Shown here in pieces: positions 33,414-41,344 of a stretch of DNA of 48,110 nt. Numbering within the stretch: position 1 is the stretch's first letter; each line of letters starts with the position of its first letter. Origin of the DNA: Bacillota bacterium (GTDB lineage Bacteria > Bacillota > Clostridia > Lachnospirales > Bianqueaceae). Where the stretch lies: NCBI GenBank assembly GCA_017442535.1, contig JAFRZL010000019.1, positions 1-48,110 of the forward strand. The letters run 5' to 3'. Made by a program: the position numbers and the translations under genes. The notes beneath the pieces are model-generated. The model was given only the letters and a program-made list of their open reading frames with translations. It made no database searches and was not told the DNA's origin.

Positions 33414-33983
33414 ATGACCTGCAATATTATGATCGTCGGCGTGGGCGGACAGGGAAGTGTCCTCGCGAGCAAGCTCCTGGGTGTTCTGCTCACCCGTGAA
33501 GGCTACGATGTCAAGGTCAGTGAAGTCCACGGCATGAGCCAGCGCGGCGGATCGGTCGTCACCTATGTGCGCTTCGGCGACCGTGTGTACTCACCGGTGA
33601 TTTCAAAGGGCGAAGCGGACTACATCGTTTCCTTCGAGAAACTCGAAGGCGCCCGTTATGTGGAGTGCCTGCGCAAGGGCGGCCGCATCATCGTCAATTC
33701 CCAGAGCATCGACCCGATGCCCGTCATCATCGGCGCGGCGGAGTATCCCACGGATATTCTGGACCGGCTAAGAGCAAAAGACGTTCTTATCGACGAGATG
33801 GATGCGCTCGCACTGGCGCGTGAAGCCGGCAGTGCCAAGAGCGTCAATATTGTCCTGATGGGCCGTCTGGCACGCTATTTTGACATCCCGTACGAGCACT
33901 GGACCGAGGCCATCGCACAGGTGGTCAAGCCCCAGTTTGTCGAGATGAATCTCAGGGCTTTCGCACTGGGATACAACCGTTGA
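33414..33983 (+). CDS. iorB: Indolepyruvate:ferredoxin oxidoreductase, beta subunit
   Basis: The 189-residue gamma-type subunit has GVGGQGSVLASKLLG at residues 9-23 and the EVHGMSQRGG block of the 2-oxoacid oxidoreductase gamma domain. It completes the IorAB enzyme. AGAGAGGAG precedes the ATG, 5 bp after iorA. Together with the ligases around it, it should feed reduced ferredoxin and aryl-acetyl-CoA into energy metabolism during amino-acid fermentation. Confidence 0.95.
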   Translation: MTCNIMIVGVGGQGSVLASKLLGVLLTREGYDVKVSEVHGMSQRGGSVVTYVRFGDRVYSPVISKGEADYIVSFEKLEGARYVECLRKGGRIIVNSQSIDPMPVIIGAAEYPTDILDRLRAKDVLIDEMDALALAREAGSAKSVNIVLMGRLARYFDIPYEHWTEAIAQVVKPQFVEMNLRAFALGYNR

Positions 33984-34031
33984 TTCCTTTCATACATATA
34001 AACAGAAAAGAGGAAGAGAGGAGATTTAACC

Positions 34032-35339
34032 ATGGGTAGATACTATCAGCCCGAGATCGAAACCGCTCCGCGTGAGCGCATTCTGGAGATCCAGAATGAG
34101 AAGATTGTGAAGCAGGTCCGGCATGTCTACGAGAATGTGCCCTATTACCGCCATCTGATGGAGGAAAAGGGCGTGACTCCCGATGACATCAAGGGAGTGG
34201 AGGACATCAAAAAGCTGCCATTCCTGAGCAAAGCGGATTTGCGGGATGCCTATCCCTATGGACTTTTGGGGACGGATCTGAAGAACTGCGTACGTATTCA
34301 GTCTACTTCCGGTACGACCGGCCGCAGAGTTGTTGCCTTCTACACACAGAAGGATATCGAGCTCTGGGAGGATTGTTGTGCGCGCGCTATCGTAGCGGCG
34401 GGAGGCACAGATGAGGATGTCTGCCAGGTCTGCTACGGCTATGGCCTGTTCACCGGCGGCCCCGGCCTGAACGGCGGTTCACACAAGGTCGGCTGCCTGA
34501 CGCTGCCGATGTCTTCGGGCAACACCGACAGGCAGATCCAGTTTATGATGGATCTTGGGGCGACGATCCTCTGCTGTACGCCTTCCTACGCCGCCTATAT
34601 CGGGGAATCCCTGGCGGAAAAAGGCTACAAGCCCGAGGATAACAAGCTTAAAGCCGGCATTTTCGGCGCGGAGCCCTGGACCGAGGAGATGCGCCGCAAT
34701 ATCGAGAAGAGCCTGGGCATCAAGGCCTATGATATCTACGGCCTGACCGAGACGAGCGGCCCCGGAGTGGCTTTTGAATGCGAAGAACAGCATGGCATGC
34801 ACATCAACGAGGACCATTTCTACGCGGAGATCATTGATCCCGATACCGGTGAGGTACTGCCTGACGGTGAGAAGGGCGAGCTGGTCTTTACTTCGCTGGA
34901 CAAAGAGGCTTTCCCGCTGCTGCGCTACCGTACCCGCGATATCTGCGTGCTGCACCGCGAGAAGTGTTCCTGTGGACGCACCCATGTCAAGATGAGTAAG
35001 CCCATGGGCCGCAGCGATGACATGCTGATCATCCGAGGCGTGAATGTCTTCCCCAGCCAGATCGAGACGGTGCTGCTGAACGAGGGCTATACGCCCAATT
35101 ATCAGATCCTGGTCGACCGCCGCAACAATACGGATACGCTGGACATCAATGTGGAGCTGCCGCCGGAGCAGTTCTCGGATATCGTTTCTGAGAACCAGGC
35201 CAAGGAGCGCGCTCTCGAGGCTGCCATGCGCAATATGCTTGGCATCGGCCCCAAGGTGCATCTGGTCGGTCCCAAGTCGATCGTCCGCAGCGAAGGCAAG
35301 GCGGTACGCGTCATCGACAATCGCAAGCTTCATGACTGA
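34032..35339 (+). CDS. paaK: Phenylacetate-CoA ligase family protein
   Basis: The 435-residue enzyme of the PaaK family has QSTSGTTGRRV (ATP loop), the YGLTETSGPG block, the LRYRTRDI motif and a C-terminal lid with GVNVFPSQIE. PaaK makes phenylacetyl-CoA from phenylacetate, ATP and CoA. In the common Clostridia cluster iorAB-paaK-ACT it probably handles the aryl-acetyl-CoA product of IorAB, perhaps running toward ATP formation; that direction is inferred. GAGAGGAG precedes the ATG. Confidence 0.93.
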   Translation: MGRYYQPEIETAPRERILEIQNEKIVKQVRHVYENVPYYRHLMEEKGVTPDDIKGVEDIKKLPFLSKADLRDAYPYGLLGTDLKNCVRIQSTSGTTGRRVVAFYTQKDIELWEDCCARAIVAAGGTDEDVCQVCYGYGLFTGGPGLNGGSHKVGCLTLPMSSGNTDRQIQFMMDLGATILCCTPSYAAYIGESLAEKGYKPEDNKLKAGIFGAEPWTEEMRRNIEKSLGIKAYDIYGLTETSGPGVAFECEEQHGMHINEDHFYAEIIDPDTGEVLPDGEKGELVFTSLDKEAFPLLRYRTRDICVLHREKCSCGRTHVKMSKPMGRSDDMLIIRGVNVFPSQIETVLLNEGYTPNYQILVDRRNNTDTLDINVELPPEQFSDIVSENQAKERALEAAMRNMLGIGPKVHLVGPKSIVRSEGKAVRVIDNRKLHD

Positions 35340-35391
35340 CCGTCGGATCTGCGGCTGAACGTATAGGTGAAATCCGGAAAGGAGCAGTAAA

Positions 35392-35811
35392 ATGGCTATT
35401 CAACAGATTTCGGTTTTTGTAGAAAACAAGCCCGGGATGCTTCTGAAAAATGTGCAGAAGATCTCGGAGGCGGGAATCAACCTGCGGGCCCTGAGCATTG
35501 CGGATACGCAGGATTTCGGCATTCTGCGCCTGATCGTATCGGATACGGAGCGCACCAAAGAAGTGCTTTCCGCGGACAATCTGGTCACGACTACCCGTGT
35601 GGTGGCGGCCAAGATGGAAGACGAGGTCGGCGCACTTTATACGATTCTCAAGGCTCTGGGCGACCAGAATATCAATATCGAGTACATGTATGCATTTACG
35701 GCTTCCGAAGCTTACGGTGCCTATGTGGTAATGAGAGTGGACGATGTGGAACAGGCAGAAGCAGCCCTGCACGCGAGCGGAATCGCGACGCTGGAGGATG
35801 CGGACATCTGA
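35392..35811 (+). CDS. Tandem ACT-domain protein
   Basis: The 139-residue protein consists of two ACT domains (about 1-65 and 70-135), starting with ISVFVENKPGMLLKNV. ACT domains bind amino acids. This small protein is a regular neighbour of paaK and ior genes in anaerobes, where it likely senses an aromatic or branched amino acid and acts on a partner protein. AAAGGAG precedes the ATG; the HAD gene follows after 25 bp. Confidence 0.92.
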   Translation: MAIQQISVFVENKPGMLLKNVQKISEAGINLRALSIADTQDFGILRLIVSDTERTKEVLSADNLVTTTRVVAAKMEDEVGALYTILKALGDQNINIEYMYAFTASEAYGAYVVMRVDDVEQAEAALHASGIATLEDADI

Positions 35812-35836
35812 GGTTCCGTTTCACGGAGGTTTTATA

Positions 35837-36475
35837 GTGAAGCTGCAAGCTTTAGGATTTGATCTGGACGGAACGCTCTGGGATTCGACTGTGCCGGTGA
35901 CCATTACCTGGCGTCGGATCTTCGAGGAACAGGGTCTGCCCCATCTGCCGACCGAGGCGGATATTCAGGGAATCATGGGCCTTTCCGCCGCACAAATCGC
36001 GGCTAAACTGCTGCCGGAGCTGGACCCCGCGGAGGGTCTGGCTCTGGTGGAGCGCTGCTGCCTGGAAGAGCAGGATACGATCCTGCAGATGGGCGGGCGG
36101 CTGTATCCGGAGGTGCCCGAGACGCTCGCGCGGCTTGGCGAACGCCTCCCGCTTTTTATTGTCAGCAACTGCGAGCCGGGTTATATCGAATCATTTCTGA
36201 CCTATCACAAGCTGGGTGAGTTCTTTGCGGATACCGAGAATCTGGGACGCACCGGGCTCACCAAAGCCGGGAATATCCGGCTGGTGATGCGCCGGAACGG
36301 CTGGGAAAACACCGCTTACCTCGGTGATACCGAGTGGGACCAGGCGGCAGCCGTCGAAGCGGGCGTGCCCTTCCTGCATGCCGCGTTCGGCTTCGGACAT
36401 GCGGTGGGCCGGGTGCCTGAACTGGCGGCCTTCGCGGATCTGCCGGATCTGCTGACTGAGCTGGAACTGTGGTAA
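35837..36475 (+). CDS. HAD-superfamily hydrolase (phosphoglycolate phosphatase-like)
   Basis: The 212-residue protein starts with GFDLDGTLWDS (catalytic Asp pair D9, D11), a helical cap, FIVSNCE (motif II), and YLGDTEWD (motif IV). It hydrolyses a small phosphomonoester. GTG 35837 is taken as start because ACGGAGG lies 7-8 nt before it; a longer reading would run back into the ACT gene. Last-but-one member of the aryl-acid operon, substrate unknown. Confidence 0.9.
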   Translation: MKLQALGFDLDGTLWDSTVPVTITWRRIFEEQGLPHLPTEADIQGIMGLSAAQIAAKLLPELDPAEGLALVERCCLEEQDTILQMGGRLYPEVPETLARLGERLPLFIVSNCEPGYIESFLTYHKLGEFFADTENLGRTGLTKAGNIRLVMRRNGWENTAYLGDTEWDQAAAVEAGVPFLHAAFGFGHAVGRVPELAAFADLPDLLTELELW

Positions 36476-36542
36476 CGGTCCGGACCATTACTGCAGCCAT
36501 AGCCCCTGTGATTAAAGTATTTCAAAAGAGAGGTTTTGTGCG

Positions 36543-37109
36543 ATGCCTATACCGCTGATTCTCGCGTCCGGTTCGCCCAGACGCAGGGAACTTTTGTCTG
36601 TTGCTTTTTCTACATTCGAGGTGATTCCCGCGGACATCGACGAGACGCTGCCTCCGGGGATCCCGTTGGTACAGGGCCCGGAGTATCTGGCCCTGCAGAA
36701 AGCCCGTACGGTCGCGGCCCGTTACCCGGAAGCTCTGGTGATCGGGAGCGATACGGGGGTCTTTATCGACGGCAAAATGCTCGGTAAACCCGCTTCCCGT
36801 GAGGAAGGCGCCGGGATGCTGCGTGAGCTATCCGGGCGTGAACACAGCGTGATCACCGGCTGTGCGCTGATCCTGGGCGATCATGAGCACTCATTCAGTG
36901 AAGAGACGCTGGTCCGGATGTATCTCCTGAGTGAGCCTGAGATCCAATCCTACCTGGACCTCGGCGTCTACCGCGATAAGGCCGGCAGCTACGCGATCCA
37001 GGGCAAGGGCGCCCTGCTGATCGAAGGCATCACCGGCGATTACAGCAACGTGGTCGGCTTCCCGATCGGCCGGCTCGTACGCGAGATCCAGGCGTTCCTA
37101 GGGCAGTAA
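36543..37109 (+). CDS. maf: Maf-family nucleoside triphosphate pyrophosphatase
   Basis: The 188-residue protein carries LILASGSPRRRELL at the N terminus, GSDTGV (catalytic Asp), the GKP block, EEGAGMLRELSGREHSV and the C-terminal IEGITGDYSNVVG-P signature. Maf enzymes hydrolyse dTTP, UTP or modified nucleotides and are linked to septum control. AAGAGAGG precedes the ATG. It ends the operon, before the terminator at 37132. Confidence 0.94.
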   Translation: MPIPLILASGSPRRRELLSVAFSTFEVIPADIDETLPPGIPLVQGPEYLALQKARTVAARYPEALVIGSDTGVFIDGKMLGKPASREEGAGMLRELSGREHSVITGCALILGDHEHSFSEETLVRMYLLSEPEIQSYLDLGVYRDKAGSYAIQGKGALLIEGITGDYSNVVGFPIGRLVREIQAFLGQ

Positions 37110-37131
37110 ACTAAATCTGGCACAAGATTAT

Positions 37132-37175
37132 GCAGCGGATTGCTTTTTTGCAATTCGTTGCCTTTTTATTTTTTT
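37132..37175 (+). terminator. Terminator after maf
   Basis: GCAGCGGATTGC (37132-37143) pairs with GCAATTCGTTGC (37150-37161) using two G-U pairs, followed by CTTTTTATTTTTTT. A related inverted repeat stands at the same distance from the next promoter at 38567. Confidence 0.75.
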
Positions 37176-37191
37176 AATCATATAAAAGGTG

Positions 37192-37220
37192 TTGACATGA
37201 GGACACCAATAGTTTATTAT
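37192..37220 (+). promoter_or_regulatory. Promoter of the frameshifted lipoprotein gene
   Basis: TTGACA (37192-37197), 17-bp spacer, TATTAT (37215-37220). The leader after it resembles the leader after the 38567 promoter (shared AGGGG-TCTG-CTGG pattern). Confidence 0.8.
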
Positions 37221-37284
37221 TATTGCAAAACCGGTGCGGAGAGAGGGGATCTGTGCTGGCGAACTGTTATTAGGGAGGCTGGAA

Positions 37285-38483
37285 ATGACGAAGCGCTGGA
37301 TTAACAAAGGAATGCGGCAGAGCATTATGATTATATGCATTATCCTGCTGTGTACAGTCCTCTTTGGCTGCACACGACCGGTTTCTCTTGAAGAATTGTT
37401 TAAGTCAGAAGAATATCTCTCCGAATACGATATGCCTCCCGAATATATGTCTATGAATGGCCGTGTGGATCGAGTAGGACAGACATATTATCTAAGTACA
37501 GAGCACTGGATCAAATTCTATGAGATGGACACACACATCTCCGGTTTTCTGTGCAATAAACCTGAGTGCACGCATGATACGGATACCTGTAATGCCAACA
37601 TCGGATATTGTCTAAGAGGGATCCATATATATAATGGTTATATTTACTGGATCCGTCAGAACAGAGGCAGCGCATTATGGAGAATGAAACCGGATGGCAG
37701 CGAACATGAAAAGGTGTTTGATATCGAGATTGATACAAGCTCGATAAGTGATTACAGCTTCGCCATGCACAGGGGCTATTTCTATTACTATGCTATCAAT
37801 AACAGGATAAAGGATGGCCAGGATGTTTCTGCTTTTACGATGATCCGTTACCCACTTGACGGAAGCGAGCATCAAAAGGAGATCATATATGAAGAAGACT
37901 ATGGCTATGCCTTCCGGTGTTCTGTAAGCTTTGTTAGGAATAAGGCATATGCGCTAATTATACACCAGAAGAGATATTTCTTGATAATCAGGTTTTGGTT
38001 ATTGACTTGCAAAATCTTTCGAAAGAAATGATACAAGGAAGTCAGACAGAAGAGATGTCAAGGATACTTCCATCTAATGAGAAGTTGTTGGTTTCAAGCT
38101 TGTACTCCCACAATAACGTTTTCGGCACCAGAATTAATCAATATAATTATGAAAAAAAAGAGTGGGTGCCCGGAGAATTGTTTCGCTTTGAAGATCCGTA
38201 CGTTTTCAGTGGGAGAACCCTTTTGAATGGATATTGGGGTGAATATGTTATTATTCCAACCATTGATCCCAGAGTGCGGGTTTTTGACTGGGATGGTAAT
38301 AAAATTTTCCAGAAGGAAACGCAGGGAAGAATAGAGAGGATGGCTCTGGACGAGAACGGTTTTATAGCCGTAGAAAATATCTTTATTGATGAAGGTGTGG
38401 ACGCAGGAAAAGATATCATCATATTTGAACTGATTTCCATGTACGGAGAGACAAGCACCATTCTGGCGGAAATGATAGAATAG
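37285..38483 (+). pseudogene. Frameshifted propeller-type lipoprotein gene
   Basis: The first frame (ATG 37285, stop 38029) begins with a lipoprotein signal ending LFGC and carries the CNKPECTHD-DTCNA cysteine motif. It loses homology after ALIIHQ. The second frame, read to 38483, continues with DLQNLSKEMIQG and matches the rest of the intact paralogue at 39087-40295. Compared with that copy, about 16 nt are missing between the CAC near 37963 and GAT 37983, which breaks the frame. Upstream it has promoter and AGGGAGG. So this is a recent inactivation, or a phase-variable/sequencing frameshift. The family is a lipid-anchored beta-propeller-like group of unknown role in Clostridia. Confidence 0.85.
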
Positions 38484-38506
38484 AATTGCTGTTTAGTAAA
38501 AACATG

Positions 38507-38546
38507 GTAACGAAATGCACATTTTGCGTTTCGTTACATTTATTTT
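38507..38546 (+). terminator. Hairpin after the frameshifted gene
   Basis: GTAACGAAATGC (38507-38518) pairs with GCGTTTCGTTAC (38526-38537, one G-T pair), followed by ATTTATTTT. Its arms resemble those of the hairpin at 37132-37161. Confidence 0.7.
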
Positions 38547-38566
38547 CCATACGCGCTCAAAATGCA

Positions 38567-38595
38567 TTGACAATTGAAAAGAAATAGGTTATTGT
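38567..38595 (+). promoter_or_regulatory. Promoter of the secreted protein/lipoprotein pair
   Basis: TTGACA (38567-38572), 17-bp spacer, TATTGT (38590-38595). Confidence 0.75.
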
Positions 38596-38662
38596 TATTA
38601 TAGAATCAGAGCAGAGATAGGGGTTCTGCACTGGAATACTCTAAAAAAGGAAGGTTGATACG

Positions 38663-39106
38663 ATGAAGAAATTGATCGGGAAAAGGCTGCAAGGGGTAAG
38701 AAAAGCTGTTTGCGTAAGCATGATGGTGGTATTGATTCTGGTTTCAAGTATTACTGTTAATGCGGGAAGCGTAACCAACTCCGGTTATTATCTGTCGACG
38801 TATTACGTCTATACACTGAATAACTATGGATACATAGAAAATGGCATTTTGAAAGGATACGCTAGCAGCACGATTGATGTTTCGGATGATCAACAGAGCT
38901 CAGATAATATCCATGTTTCGATACGAATTAATATTTCTCGTGTCGGCTATAATACGCCATATTCAAAGTATGCAAGCGGATTTGGTAGTTGTTCAAATAC
39001 GACAGCTTATGTCGAACAGCCTCTTACGGCTGAGGGACGTTATAGCATAGAAGGATCGTACGTTACTCATTATTACTTAAATTATTATGCGTCTGAGGCA
39101 AAATAA
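38663..39106 (+). CDS. Small secreted protein of unknown function
   Basis: The 147-residue protein has a typical signal peptide: a basic start (KKLIGKRLQGVRK), a hydrophobic core and a cleavage site near VNAGS. The mature part of about 112 residues is rich in Ser, Tyr, Asn and Thr with a single Cys, and ends HYYLNYYASEAK. I recognise no family; small secreted or bacteriocin-like proteins of Firmicutes have a similar build. GGAAGG precedes the ATG. The lipoprotein gene downstream overlaps it by 20 bp. Its base composition is clearly more AT-rich than the flanking operons. Confidence 0.8.
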   Translation: MKKLIGKRLQGVRKAVCVSMMVVLILVSSITVNAGSVTNSGYYLSTYYVYTLNNYGYIENGILKGYASSTIDVSDDQQSSDNIHVSIRINISRVGYNTPYSKYASGFGSCSNTTAYVEQPLTAEGRYSIEGSYVTHYYLNYYASEAK

Positions 39107-40295
39107 AACAATTTCTTTTGCATTTGCCCTTATTGGAATCCTGCTAGGGTTATCATTTGCGGGATGCACACAGCAGGATTCGCATAATGGGCAATTTCTG
39201 TCCAAGGAATATCTTCCCGAATATGACATGTCTCCTGAGTATATGTCCATGTGCGGCCGTGTGGACCGTGCCGGGCAGACATATTATCTAAGTACGGAAC
39301 ACTGGATTAAATTCTATGAGATGGACACACACATCTCCGGTTTTCTGTGCAACAAACCTGAGTGCACGCATGATTCGGATCAATGTAATGCTTATTTAGG
39401 CTTTTGCTTAAAGGGAATCCATGTATATGATGGCTTTATCTACTGGATAAAGATTGATAGAGGCCCTTCACTGTGGCGAATGAAACTTGATGGCAGCGAA
39501 CATGAGAAGGTTTTAAGTCTTGATATAGATATAAGTTCCATTAGTAATTATAGTTTTGGCATTCATCGAGGCTTCTTGTATTATTATGCTATAAAAGAAC
39601 AAATGCAGAACGGACAAATTGTTTCTGCATTTTTCATGATACGTTATTCTTTGGATGATGCTAACAACCAAGGGGAAGTCATCTACAAGGAAGAATATGG
39701 ACATACTTCTTGGTCTAGTGTGTGCTTTTTTAGAGGAAAAGCGTATGCGCTTATTCAGCATCAAGGCATTTCCTCTGAGGAAGCAACTCCCTTTGACAAC
39801 TTAATCTTAATAATAAACTTGCAAGATTTAGCAATGGAAGTCATCCAAGGGAGCAAAACCGAACAAATGATATCTATACTCGCATCAGATAATGAATTAT
39901 TAGTTTCCAGTTTATACTCTTATTATAATTCATTTGGAACAAGGATCAACCAATATGATTTTGAGAAAAAAGAATGGCTTTCGGGAGAGCTTTTCTATTT
40001 AGAGGATCCTTTCGTTTTCAGTGGAAGAGAACTTCTGAAGGGTTACTGGGCTGAATTTGTTGCCATTCCATACTTGGAACCAGGAATGCGTGTATTTGAC
40101 TGGGATGGGAATCTCCTTTTTCAAAAGGTTGTAAGGGGACCGATTCAGGGAATTGCTCTGGACGAAAACGGTTTTCTAGCCATAGAAAACATCTTTATTG
40201 ATGAAGGCCCCAACGCAGGAAATGATATCATCATATTTGAACTGATTTCCATGGACGGAGAGACAAGCACTGTTCTGGCGGAGATGATAGAGTAG
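39087..40295 (+). CDS. Propeller-type lipoprotein, intact paralogue
   Basis: The 402-residue protein has a lipoprotein signal (SFAGC) followed by a repeated beta-rich structure with YMSMCGRVDRAGQTYYLS, a CNKPECTHDSDQCNA motif and blocks such as GIHVYDGFIYWI and DWDGNLLFQKV that resemble propeller blades. It is anchored on the outer face of the membrane; role unknown. It overlaps the small secreted protein gene by 20 bp and has no ribosome site of its own, so translation is probably coupled. A frameshifted copy lies at 37285-38483. Confidence 0.87.
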   Translation: MRLRQNKTISFAFALIGILLGLSFAGCTQQDSHNGQFLSKEYLPEYDMSPEYMSMCGRVDRAGQTYYLSTEHWIKFYEMDTHISGFLCNKPECTHDSDQCNAYLGFCLKGIHVYDGFIYWIKIDRGPSLWRMKLDGSEHEKVLSLDIDISSISNYSFGIHRGFLYYYAIKEQMQNGQIVSAFFMIRYSLDDANNQGEVIYKEEYGHTSWSSVCFFRGKAYALIQHQGISSEEATPFDNLILIINLQDLAMEVIQGSKTEQMISILASDNELLVSSLYSYYNSFGTRINQYDFEKKEWLSGELFYLEDPFVFSGRELLKGYWAEFVAIPYLEPGMRVFDWDGNLLFQKVVRGPIQGIALDENGFLAIENIFIDEGPNAGNDIIIFELISMDGETSTVLAEMIE

Positions 40296-40347
40296 AATTC
40301 TTAAACATATAATTCAGAGAGATAATCATAAACATGGGAGAAACTGT

Positions 40348-41241
40348 ATGGATTTGTCGATTCTGTATCTGGAGAAGAATCCTCTGGAGGCAAGAAGATT
40401 TGCAAAAACCACATATGAAGTAGCATGTAGACTAAGGCGGGAGAACGATATTTCGGAAATGCCGGAGAATCATGATGATTTTCAGCAGTTTTTTAGCAGC
40501 TGCGGTATTAAGTGGATACGTAATTTCCGAGAATGGCAGGAACATGACGCGAGCCTTTATCAACTTATCATTCTGGATATTCATTTGAATGAAACAAAAG
40601 CGCTGGAGGGATGGAAGCTCATCGAGAACCTGAGAAAGTACCAATGTCCCCTAAATCGTATTCAGGCAGAAAAAGCGAATCATAAAGCCCCTGAAGTCTG
40701 GGTACTGTCCAATCTATCGCATTTCAGAAACCTATTATTTGAGCAGATGCATGTCGATCGTTATTTTCAAAAGAGTGAAGAAGGGTACCGGCGCCTGAAA
40801 GAAGAGTTGACCTGTAGATACATGCCTGCAGAGGAAACGTCAGGGCATTTGACGTTAAAAACCTTGTATGGGAAAATAAAACAGTTTCCCGTGGATCAAA
40901 TACTTGCCATAGAGACGGTGCCGCGGTCCGAGGACGCATTGTCCAGACATCAGTTTCATTTTCTTTATTTGGCAAACAGACGAGGGGATGAAGCCATTCA
41001 AATCGTTCTTGCTGCAGATTTTGCTTTGATCAAAGAAGTCAATCAACAATTACAGGATAACGGCGTAAAGGATCTGATTCAAATATCCCGTACGGCAATC
41101 ATTAATCTGAAACAGATCACAGGGATTATACGGGAGAACCGGCAGCTATATGTCACTATCGCACAACGAAACGGAGTACTGTATTTGGTTACACGGACTT
41201 ATTTGAAGCTAATGGAGGATGGTCTCGGACTGCTGGATTAA
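40348..41241 (+). CDS. Orphan LytTR response regulator with degenerate receiver
   Basis: The 297-residue protein has an N-terminal receiver-like domain with a phosphorylatable Asp (LIILDIH, D77), Ser S121 and Lys K142, but the acidic pair usually found after the first strand is replaced by EKN. The C-terminal third is a LytTR DNA-binding domain with IQISRTAIINLKQITGI. Unlike usual LytTR regulators, no histidine kinase is next to it. It lies 52 bp after the lipoprotein gene with GGGAG before ATG. It probably controls the secreted protein/lipoprotein promoters of the same AT-rich island; this is inferred from position. Confidence 0.85.
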   Translation: MDLSILYLEKNPLEARRFAKTTYEVACRLRRENDISEMPENHDDFQQFFSSCGIKWIRNFREWQEHDASLYQLIILDIHLNETKALEGWKLIENLRKYQCPLNRIQAEKANHKAPEVWVLSNLSHFRNLLFEQMHVDRYFQKSEEGYRRLKEELTCRYMPAEETSGHLTLKTLYGKIKQFPVDQILAIETVPRSEDALSRHQFHFLYLANRRGDEAIQIVLAADFALIKEVNQQLQDNGVKDLIQISRTAIINLKQITGIIRENRQLYVTIAQRNGVLYLVTRTYLKLMEDGLGLLD

Positions 41242-41276
41242 CCCGCACTAATCCAAATAAGTGTTATCATATAAAC

Positions 41277-41325
41277 AACAGGCTGCTTCCGAACCCCTTG
41301 AGGGAACGGCAGCAGCCTGTTTTGA
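41277..41325. terminator. Terminator between converging operons
   Basis: AACAGGCTGCT (41277-41287) pairs with AGCAGCCTGTT (41311-41321), with an inner GGGG-like loop; T/A runs flank both sides, so it can serve both converging genes. Confidence 0.8.
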
Positions 41326-41344
41326 CTCTTCTTTTATTCCGGGC

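Noticed and set aside
37110..41260. Prophage or integrated element
   Set aside because: No integrase, transposase, phage structural gene or flanking direct repeat was seen; only the lower GC content suggests transfer.
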